NCBI GenBank assembly: GCA_023135995.1 | Contig: JAGLRY010000150.1 | Location: 1 to 6,791 of the forward strand | Origin: Candidatus Aminicenantota bacterium | Lineage (GTDB): Bacteria > Acidobacteriota > Aminicenantia > Aminicenantales > Aminicenantaceae | Direction of reading: 5' to 3' | DNA: 6,791 nucleotides | Part shown: positions 1 through 5,731 of the stretch, in pieces | How the letters are laid out: each line of letters opens with the position of its first letter | How positions within the stretch are numbered: position 1 is the stretch's first letter | Position numbers and translations under genes: made by a program | The notes under the pieces: generated by a model | What the model saw: only the letters and a program-made list of their open reading frames with translations | Told to the model about the DNA's origin: nothing | Databases searched by the model: none

Positions 1-737
1 ACCTTTAAGATGACATGGGGGATGATCTGCGATTTCTTTAACACAGCGGCCAATTCAAGGCCTGTCAGCTCACCGAATTGGGATACCTTTTGGGTGGATT
101 CCAATGGACCCGTCCAGAAGCTGTGCTCAAGGATGCGCGGAACGCTACGTCCCAAACTCAAACCCCATGTTTTATTCTCACCGGGTTCGTATTTAATACT
201 GGTCAGGGATATGGCGATCTCTGCGCTCCACCCGAAATCTGTCTTCTGTGCGGCAGATCTCCAAACGCCATCCCAGGTATCATCGGCCGTGCGGCCATTG
301 TCTGTGAACCTGCCGTCCCACTGTGTCCCCAAAAGGTTACTTCCAAAAAAATAGCTGCTTTGCTTGTCATTAAAGGTATCTAGAAAGACATAGACCGAAT
401 CGTCGGGCCTGAGGTCCGAATCTCTTTTGACCAATCGAGCGGCAATAGCTTCTGGCTGAGAGTCATAGCAGAAAAAACCGAAATAAACGCAGCTCTCATC
501 ATAGGCGATCTTAACGATCATTCGGAATTGGGCCAATTCGCCCCTTCTGGGCTGGAACTGGATAAAATCGCTGACCTCTGGAGCGCCCCTCCACGCAGCT
601 TCATCGATAACGCCATCAATAACGATAGGCTCGGTGATCTTTTTCGCAGCCGTCTGTTTCAGCCTCCATTGCCCGAAGGCATTGGACAAAAGAAGGAGAA
701 TGGAAAAAGAAACGAGGAGAGCAATATTCTTTCGCAT
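1..737 (-). CDS. Secreted CBM9-like / DUF5916 family protein, N-terminal part (runs off left edge)
   Basis: An uninterrupted frame of 245 codons runs from ATG at 737 to the window edge, so the C-terminus is missing. An AGGAAG Shine-Dalgarno (745-750) lies 7 nt before the ATG. Residues 1-22 form a signal peptide (Arg-Lys, a hydrophobic Leu/Ile-rich core, likely cleavage near AFG/Q). Residues about 32-210 match the carbohydrate-binding family 9-like fold in DUF5916 proteins: IDGVIDEAAW (39-49), the Phe/Gln-Pro strand at 58-63, YDESCVYFGF (79-88), a DSVYVFLDTF strand (113-122), the DTWDGVW block (153-159) and GWSAEIAI (169-176). In this family the domain is usually followed by a long outer-membrane beta-barrel; residues from about 221 may be its beginning. 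Export to the cell envelope is well supported. Ligand and function are not; the domain is a CBM9 relative, not proof of sugar binding. It is separated from the lipid kinase upstream by 237 bp with a palindromic repeat and probably has its own promoter. Confidence 0.85.
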   Translation of the reverse strand, partial: MRKNIALLVSFSILLLLSNAFGQWRLKQTAAKKITEPIVIDGVIDEAAWRGAPEVSDFIQFQPRRGELAQFRMIVKIAYDESCVYFGFFCYDSQPEAIAARLVKRDSDLRPDDSVYVFLDTFNDKQSSYFFGSNLLGTQWDGRFTDNGRTADDTWDGVWRSAAQKTDFGWSAEIAISLTSIKYEPGENKTWGLSLGRSVPRILEHSFWTGPLESTQKVSQFGELTGLELAAVLKKSQIIPHVILK

Positions 738-814
738 ATAATTTCTTCCTGAAGAATATGCCAATGTACCACATCTTGATTTAAAAATGCCATAGTTGAG
801 CTTTGCTATGTATC

Positions 815-856
815 GTTTTTAATATAGGGACCATTTTTGTTTTTAATGTAGGGACC
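815..856. repeat. Imperfect tandem duplication at the left edge of the palindromic repeat
   Basis: GTTTTTAATATAGGGACC (815-832) recurs as GTTTTTAATGTAGGGACC (839-856) at a period of 24 bp with one mismatch in 18. The second copy is the left flank and left end of the 77-bp palindromic element. The first copy is therefore either a remnant of an older insertion of the same element or a slippage duplication of its boundary. Confidence 0.75.
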
Positions 857-922
857 GTTTCCCAAACGGTCCGTTCAGGGAACGAACCATCCCTTGGTCA
901 GCTCGGGGAGCTGACCCTACAT
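846..922. repeat. 77-bp multi-hairpin palindromic repeat (REP/MITE-like)
   Basis: The outer ends are ATGTAG (846-851) and CTACAT (917-922), perfect inverted repeats. Inside are a perfect 9-bp hairpin, GGACCGTTT/AAACGGTCC with CCC loop (852-872); a 5-bp hairpin, CGTTC/GAACG with AGG loop (872-884); and a second perfect 9-bp hairpin, GGTCAGCTC/GAGCTGACC with GGG loop (896-916). The structure is a branched cruciform closed by the terminal pairs. The two large loops (CCC and GGG) are complementary and could kiss. It has no coding capacity. The form resembles intergenic palindromic units or small non-autonomous elements; copy number cannot be judged from one window. It could also slow transcription or protect RNA ends between the flanking genes. 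Confidence 0.8.
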
Positions 923-974
923 AGAAATAATTAACCTTGTGTTTTCTGGCTAGGTTCCGGCGATGCTTAATTTT

Positions 975-1907
975 TCAATAGATAATGGTCAAAGCCTGTG
1001 GCAGTATTCTAAATTGTACTGTCCTGAATTGAGTGGAGGAATCAGGCCTGTGAACGATCTCACCATCCGTCTGGATCTCAAAAGCCTTATCTGATGATAC
1101 CGTAAACCACGATGATCGGAGGGTTTCCACCTCTCTCACTTTGATGTGGTTTCCTTTCTTTGCCATCAAGGCAATATGCGCAAATCGAGAAAAAGAGCAG
1201 TTGTCAATAAGACAACCATCCAGTTTTCCATCATCGGGGAGTGCCTCCGGGCAGAGCAATCGACCAGTGGCCCAATAGCGGATATTGTTAAAGGAGGCCA
1301 GAATAAACTGTCCGTGAATTTCCCCTTTCTCAGACACGATTTTTAGAGGAAGAGGGACTTTTTGGGACCTATGCGCATCATGGATTCCTGACACTCCGGC
1401 AACAGTCTGGAGTCTCGCCCATTTAGATCCCCTTGAAGCCATATCTTCGGCGTGTTTCGATACAAAAACACCCAAACCCACATTGGCTTGACCGATATAG
1501 TGACGCAGAACAAAGTTGTCCTCCACGATACATCCCAAATCTATCCGTTTCGTGCGTTTCTTTTTTAAAGCCAAACATGCTTTGTCCAAGGAGTCGATAC
1601 CGAATTCTTTCACAACATCGTTCGACGACCCCAACCCGATCATCCCGAATGTGACATCTGCGCTTCTTTTAACGATCTCATCAATAATGATGTTAAAGGT
1701 GGAGTCCCCGCCGACACCGACCAGAGTTTTATATCCCTCTGACTTCTCTCCTGCGAGTATTTTTAGGTCATCTTCACTTTGTGTGATAAATAGATCGTAG
1801 GGAACATCATATTTTTGCAGCAACTCTTCCATCTGGTTCTTTTTTCTTAGGGCTTTTCCTTTCCCTGCCGAGGGATTGAAGAGAATAGCCACCTTATCTG
1901 TGTGCAT
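975..1907 (-). CDS. YegS/DgkB/LCB5-family lipid kinase (diacylglycerol-kinase catalytic domain)
   Basis: This 310-residue protein has the usual length for bacterial YegS/DgkB lipid kinases, which transfer ATP phosphate to a lipid hydroxyl at the cytoplasmic membrane face. The phosphate-binding motif NPSAGKGKA is at 11-19. The second nucleotide-binding motif reads GVGGDSTFN (64-72), where the family normally has GGDGT. GLGSSND (91-97) replaces the usual GTGND-type block. The C-terminal beta-sandwich domain carries ALPDDGKLDG (222-231) and QTDGE (279-283), which contains the conserved DGE with the catalytic Glu. No signal peptide or TM segment is seen. A start at TTG 1916 is possible, but AAAGG sits 10 nt before the ATG at 1907 and only 1 nt before that TTG, so the ATG is chosen. 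The stop is TGA. The gene follows the MFS gene by 61 nt and is probably cotranscribed with it. Whether the substrate is diacylglycerol, a long-chain base or another lipid cannot be told. Confidence 0.93.
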   Translation of the reverse strand: MHTDKVAILFNPSAGKGKALRKKNQMEELLQKYDVPYDLFITQSEDDLKILAGEKSEGYKTLVGVGGDSTFNIIIDEIVKRSADVTFGMIGLGSSNDVVKEFGIDSLDKACLALKKKRTKRIDLGCIVEDNFVLRHYIGQANVGLGVFVSKHAEDMASRGSKWARLQTVAGVSGIHDAHRSQKVPLPLKIVSEKGEIHGQFILASFNNIRYWATGRLLCPEALPDDGKLDGCLIDNCSFSRFAHIALMAKKGNHIKVREVETLRSSWFTVSSDKAFEIQTDGEIVHRPDSSTQFRTVQFRILPQALTIIY

Positions 1908-1917
1908 CGGATTCAAG

Positions 1918-1922
1918 CCTTT
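1918..1922 (-). promoter_or_regulatory. Shine-Dalgarno that decides the lipid kinase start
   Basis: AAAGG on the minus strand lies 10 nt upstream of the ATG at 1907. The alternative upstream TTG at 1916 begins 1 nt after this motif, too close for ribosome use. Confidence 0.6.
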
Positions 1923-1968
1923 AGTTAAGCATCTGTTTTGTTTGCTCTTACATTTTTGTTTTTATATC

Positions 1969-3336
1969 TTAATGCAGCAGATCTTTCATTTCCAATGCTC
2001 TCTCTTCCAGAACTCTGTGTACATTCGCTAGATCCTTCCGAATGTGAACGAGGACCGGAAGCCAGAGGAAAATGTTGAGCACCCAAAAAACAAGCACCGA
2101 CCACATCGCTGTCTTCAAGCCCCAGATCGTCGCCAGATAGGATGCCACTAGGGGGCCTATCGCTTGCCCTATCAAATCCATGATCGAGGCAAATGAGATC
2201 ATCGTGGCTCTGTGTTCGGGAAGGTTGATATCCGTAAGGCAACTGTACCAGTTGGGATTGACGCCCTGATTTATGAACATAGCTGCTACGATCGTGATGA
2301 TTAGAGCCCATACACCCGGGACCGCCAATGTTTGTGAAAGTGTGGCCCCATCAGGGATCAAAAAATCAGCGCGAAGAAAAAGAATCATGAACAGGATCGG
2401 AAAGCCATTGCACATTAAAGCAATAAGAGCCTTTGCGCGTTTATCCTTCTGGAAACCCCAATCCCCTATTCTTCCGAATGTGAGTGCACCCAGGGCTCCA
2501 AAGATGATAACCAAAAAAATCACAAAATTAACCGGCGCTGCTTCCATGTTGTGGATATCTTTCATGTATTTGAAGATCAGAAAGATTAGGATGGCCCCTG
2601 GAATGACGTCGACAAAATTCACGATCAACCAGAAATTGCTCCGGTTCGACCAGATGTTTTTGATATCTTTTTTTGCGATACGGAAGCGATATTCAGCCCC
2701 CTCCACAATGAGGTCGTGCAGTTCCTCCTCTTGAGCACCACGTTTTGGTTCGGGAATGCGAAGCAGGCCAAAGGCAAGGACGAGGCCTGTAAGGCCAACC
2801 ATAAAATAGGCCATCCGCCAGTGGTCGGCTAAGGAACCGGCGAGCACAAATCCAGCCATCCGGCCGATAAGGATGGCTGCAGAGACGAAACCAAATGCTG
2901 TGGAACGGCGCTTGGGATTCGCTGTATCGCCCACAAGCGAAAAGATCGTTGGGATGATCGCACCGACCCCGATTCCATTTAGAGCGCGTGTGATGTAAAA
3001 GAACATATACCCCAGTTGCCCATGAGGGACAAATACGGTCAATGCGGAAGAAACACCAAAGACCAAACATCCGGCAAAGCAGATTTTTGTCCTAGACCTC
3101 CGATCAGCATAAAAGCCCGCAACGATCATGGAGATGGCAGAGAGGACCGTAAAAGTGAATGTCACCCATCCTAGAGGAACAACATTCGTCGTATCCTGGA
3201 AAAAATCCTCCAGTATGGTGTTGATCAGAGGGGGCAGCAAAGATTGATCGGCAAAATCCACCAAAAGGATGGCCAAAAAAAGAAGAAAAGACAAACCTCC
3301 AGCAGAGTATGATAGGATTTTTCGTCTGGATGTCAT
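1969..3336 (-). CDS. MFS transporter, 12 TM, Spinster-like
   Basis: This 455-residue integral membrane protein has about twelve hydrophobic segments (near 12-30, 55-77, 86-104, 108-135, 147-170, 175-192, 235-257, 268-291, 302-322, 340-360, 377-403 and 408-430). A charged cytoplasmic loop (195-232) separates the two six-helix halves. MFS motif A is GFYADRRSRTK (74-84) after TM2, with a degenerate copy GRIGDWGFQKDKRAK (288-302) in the second half. The TM4 block RALNGIGVGAIIPT (117-130), the PEPKRG run after TM6 and the PEHRATMISF block (373-382) resemble Spns/Spinster-like carriers more than sugar permeases. TM1, however, has FADQ where Spinster proteins usually have an Asp-Arg pair. The start is ATG at 3336; a weak GGA lies 13 nt upstream. 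It sits 43 nt after the Ser/Thr kinase stop and 61 nt before the lipid kinase, suggesting one operon. The substrate is unknown; a lipid or amphiphile is inferred only from the neighbour and family resemblance. Confidence 0.92.
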   Translation of the reverse strand: MTSRRKILSYSAGGLSFLLFLAILLVDFADQSLLPPLINTILEDFFQDTTNVVPLGWVTFTFTVLSAISMIVAGFYADRRSRTKICFAGCLVFGVSSALTVFVPHGQLGYMFFYITRALNGIGVGAIIPTIFSLVGDTANPKRRSTAFGFVSAAILIGRMAGFVLAGSLADHWRMAYFMVGLTGLVLAFGLLRIPEPKRGAQEEELHDLIVEGAEYRFRIAKKDIKNIWSNRSNFWLIVNFVDVIPGAILIFLIFKYMKDIHNMEAAPVNFVIFLVIIFGALGALTFGRIGDWGFQKDKRAKALIALMCNGFPILFMILFLRADFLIPDGATLSQTLAVPGVWALIITIVAAMFINQGVNPNWYSCLTDINLPEHRATMISFASIMDLIGQAIGPLVASYLATIWGLKTAMWSVLVFWVLNIFLWLPVLVHIRKDLANVHRVLEERALEMKDLLH

Positions 3337-3379
3337 AAAAATTATTTAATCCAAGCGCACCAATTAAAAACCGGATCCA

Positions 3380-5626
3380 TCAGTGCTCACGTTGTACTAG
3401 CTGTTGTCGGTACATTTCGGCCTCATCTATCCTATCCAAAGCCTCGTACAATTCGACAAGAAAAAGAATTGTCTGTTGTGTCCTCTTATTCTGTTCCCCA
3501 ATAGTGTCCATCAAGATAGGAAGAGCCGCAAGGAGTTCTCCCTCCGCCTTCTCAAGCTTTCCCAAGTTCAACAAGCACTCACCGTATCTACTCCGGAGCT
3601 TGGCGATGTCTTGATTCTTGTCACCCAGATGCTTCAGTCCGATGGAAAGAGCCTCTTCAAAAATGGGCTCTGCGGCATCATAATCGCCTATTCTGTTCAT
3701 CAACTCCCCCAGATTGCTCATAGCAATAGACACCCAGGGGTGTTCGTGCTTTTGGAGAATGGAGATGGCCTCTTTAAGAAGTGGTTCACTGGCCTCATAA
3801 TCTCCCCTGTCCCGGAGAAGATTTCCGAGATTGTTGAGGTCAACCGCTACATTCAGGTTATCATCCCCCAAGAGCTTTCTGTCGATTGCGAGTATTTCGC
3901 GGAATATGGGCTCTGCAGCATCGTAATCGCCCCTCTCCTGGAGAAGAATACCCAGATTACTCAAAATGCTGGCTACCCCTTCATCTTCACGGCCAAAATG
4001 CTTTTGTCTTATATCAAGAGCCTCTCTGTACAACGATTCAGCTCCGTCAAGCTTCCCCTTTTCATGAAGCAAAACGGCCAGGCTGGTTAAAGGTGATGCT
4101 AGTTCTGGATGATCAGACGGATAAGCTTTTCGTGCGACATTTAAAGCTGAGCGCAACATATCCTCTGCTTTATCATAATGCCCAAGCCTGAGATAGGTCA
4201 CGCCGATTGTGTGCCGGACCTCAGTCTCCACCTCTGGTTGATTGGCAAAGGCCTCTTCGATTTTATCGGTCGCAGTTTCTAGTGCCTCGAGTATGGTGAT
4301 ATCTTTATCACTGCCTTCAATCGGGTTGGCAGAACCCAATATGTCCTGCAAAAAGGCATTAATGGCTTTGGCTTTAGCCGCTTCTTCTTCCGCACGATCA
4401 CGCTCAGAGGCAACGCGAGCGGAGAACACAGTCATCGAGATGGCAAATCCAACAAGCAAAATAAACAAAACCACAGAAAAACCAAATCCTATTTTATGCC
4501 GAGCAATCATCTTTTGGGCTTTATAAGCTGTGCTCGGCGGGCGAGCCATAACAGGTTCTTTATTAAGGTGGCGTGTGATGTCCAAAGCCAGTTCGTTAAC
4601 AGTATCATAACGACGTGTGCGGTCCTTTTCCATGGCCTTTAAAATTATCCAGTCCAAATCTCCCTTGAGCTGTTTACGAAGAGCAGTCGGATCTGTCTTT
4701 CGGTGCTGAGCAATGGATATCTGGGAATCTCCCAGACTGGAGAGGCGTGTGCTGGCTTTTGGAGGGTCTGTTTCTCGGATGATCCTCTGGATTTCACTCA
4801 AACCAGCTGCACGGAGTGTTCCCGAATCAAAAGGTAACACTCCCGCAAGCAACTCATAGAGCAATACTCCCAGAGAATAAACGTCCGTCCGAGTGTCAAT
4901 ATCCAGCCCTGTCATCTCTGCCTGCTCAGGGCTCATGTATTCCGGTGTTCCAATGAGCTGCCCTATCTCCGTAAACATGGTCCGTTCTGTCAAACGTTGC
5001 GCTGTGGCTTTAGCCACACCGAAGTCAATAATCTTTGGGACAGGCTTATTGTCCTGGATGGCCACAAGAATATTGGAAGCTTTGATGTCCCTATGAATGA
5101 TTCCCTTCTGATGGGCATGTTGGACACCTTTGCAGACCTCTTGGAACAGCTCAAGCCGTTCGCGGTTGTTCAGGCGATGAGTATCACAGTACTCTGTGAT
5201 CGGAATGCCCTTTACATATTCCATCACAAAGTACGGTCTTCCTGTTTCTGTGGTGCCGGCGTCGAAGACTTTTGCGATGTTAGGGTGATCCATCATGGCC
5301 AGTGCCTGACGCTCCGCCTCAAAACGAGCCATGACCTGTTTCGTATCCATCCCAAGCTTTATGATTTTGACTGCGACCTTGCGTTTAACAGGTGCGATCT
5401 GTTCGGCCAGGTATACGACTCCCATTCCGCCTCTCCCCAATTCCTCGATCAACTTATACTTTTCGGCAATTATGGTTCCAGCAACCAAATCTTTGACAGG
5501 AGTCTGGAGCGTTTTTGTCTGGGGAGAAAAGACTCCTTCTACAAGCTCGAGCTTCGATCCACACTTGTTGCAGAAAGCAGCATCGGATGCATTCTCACTC
5601 TGACAATTGGGGCATGTGATGGCCAT
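3380..5626 (-). CDS. Membrane-anchored Ser/Thr protein kinase with N-terminal zinc ribbon and C-terminal TPR array
   Basis: This 748-residue PknB-type (Hanks) kinase starts with a zinc ribbon, CPNC...CNKC (Cys 5, 8, 19, 22). The kinase domain spans about 57-355: Gly-rich loop GRGGMGVV (64-71), ATP Lys in VAVK (K87), helix-C Glu near 105, catalytic HRDIKASN (178-185), DFG (201-203), SPE (232-234) and the DVYSLGV block (248-254). All catalytic residues are present, so it should be active. A hydrophobic segment at 379-401 follows basic RHK and predicts the kinase inside and the C-terminus outside the membrane. Residues about 420-745 carry seven kinesin-light-chain-type TPRs with a mostly 42-residue period (for example LGILLQERGDYDAAEPIF at 558-575). 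A linker INAFLQDILGSANP precedes them, as in similar kinases. ATG 5626 is preferred over TTG 5635, which directly follows an in-frame TAA. No Shine-Dalgarno is visible, and the tRNA CCA ends 20 nt upstream. The signal and targets are unknown. Confidence 0.95.
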   Translation of the reverse strand: MAITCPNCQSENASDAAFCNKCGSKLELVEGVFSPQTKTLQTPVKDLVAGTIIAEKYKLIEELGRGGMGVVYLAEQIAPVKRKVAVKIIKLGMDTKQVMARFEAERQALAMMDHPNIAKVFDAGTTETGRPYFVMEYVKGIPITEYCDTHRLNNRERLELFQEVCKGVQHAHQKGIIHRDIKASNILVAIQDNKPVPKIIDFGVAKATAQRLTERTMFTEIGQLIGTPEYMSPEQAEMTGLDIDTRTDVYSLGVLLYELLAGVLPFDSGTLRAAGLSEIQRIIRETDPPKASTRLSSLGDSQISIAQHRKTDPTALRKQLKGDLDWIILKAMEKDRTRRYDTVNELALDITRHLNKEPVMARPPSTAYKAQKMIARHKIGFGFSVVLFILLVGFAISMTVFSARVASERDRAEEEAAKAKAINAFLQDILGSANPIEGSDKDITILEALETATDKIEEAFANQPEVETEVRHTIGVTYLRLGHYDKAEDMLRSALNVARKAYPSDHPELASPLTSLAVLLHEKGKLDGAESLYREALDIRQKHFGREDEGVASILSNLGILLQERGDYDAAEPIFREILAIDRKLLGDDNLNVAVDLNNLGNLLRDRGDYEASEPLLKEAISILQKHEHPWVSIAMSNLGELMNRIGDYDAAEPIFEEALSIGLKHLGDKNQDIAKLRSRYGECLLNLGKLEKAEGELLAALPILMDTIGEQNKRTQQTILFLVELYEALDRIDEAEMYRQQLVQREH

Positions 5627-5646
5627 GGCTATCAATTAAACTTGAA

Positions 5647-5722
5647 TGGCACGCCTGGCAGGGATCGAACCTGCGACTTTTGGTTCCGGAGACCAACGCT
5701 CTATCCACTGAGCTACAGGCGC
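5647..5722 (-). tRNA. tRNA-Arg (anticodon CCG), CCA encoded
   Basis: A full cloverleaf is visible on the minus strand. The acceptor stem is GCGCCTG/CAGGCGT with a terminal G-U pair. The D arm is GCTC..GAGC. The anticodon stem is TTGGT/ACCAA around loop CTCCGGA, giving anticodon CCG (codon CGG, Arg). The variable loop is AAGTC, the T arm GCAGG-TTCGATC-CCTGC, the discriminator G, and the 3' CCA is genomically encoded. The gene begins 9 nt after the recombinase stop codon and ends 20 nt before the kinase ATG, so it is packed between two protein genes on the same strand and is probably cotranscribed with the kinase. No second copy of its 3' end is found in the window. Confidence 0.97.
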
Positions 5723-5731
5723 ACCTTGTGT

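Larger units (their letters stand above)
738..974. other. Intergenic region between lipid kinase stop and DUF5916 start
   Basis: No coding frame is credible here. The region holds the palindromic repeat at 846-922, a partial upstream duplicate at 815-832, and a small inverted repeat CATAG/CTATG (791-810, 10-nt loop). The promoter of the leftward DUF5916 gene should lie in the AT-rich part nearest 737. On the minus strand an extended -10-like TGGTACATT is visible about 25-35 nt upstream of the ATG, but no good -35 accompanies it. No hairpin followed by a T tract is seen after the lipid kinase stop, so there is no clear intrinsic terminator. Confidence 0.6.

Noticed and set aside
10..383. Plus-strand frames near the left edge
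   Set aside because: The minus strand there encodes a continuous, recognisable CBM9-like/DUF5916 protein with signal peptide and Shine-Dalgarno.
846..922. Palindromes as an intrinsic terminator for the lipid kinase transcript
   Set aside because: The hairpins are strong, but on the minus strand the following bases are A-rich, not T-rich.
1925..2311. Minus-strand open frame of 128 codons overlapping the MFS 3' part
   Set aside because: It lies inside the MFS gene in another frame. Its composition (many Ser, His, Arg) shows no domain, while the MFS frame is fully explained.
3404..4090. Long plus-strand open frame (228 codons) opposite the kinase TPR region
   Set aside because: It is a shadow of the TPR-coding strand and shows no family resemblance.
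5627..5635. TTG at 5635 as kinase start
   Set aside because: It directly follows an in-frame TAA and has no ribosome site; ATG at 5626 just before the zinc ribbon is simpler, though neither has a Shine-Dalgarno.
5647..5722. tRNA 3' end as an attachment site with a partner in the window
   Set aside because: No second copy of the tRNA 3' half was found in these 6.8 kb, and the integrase lies on the 5' side.
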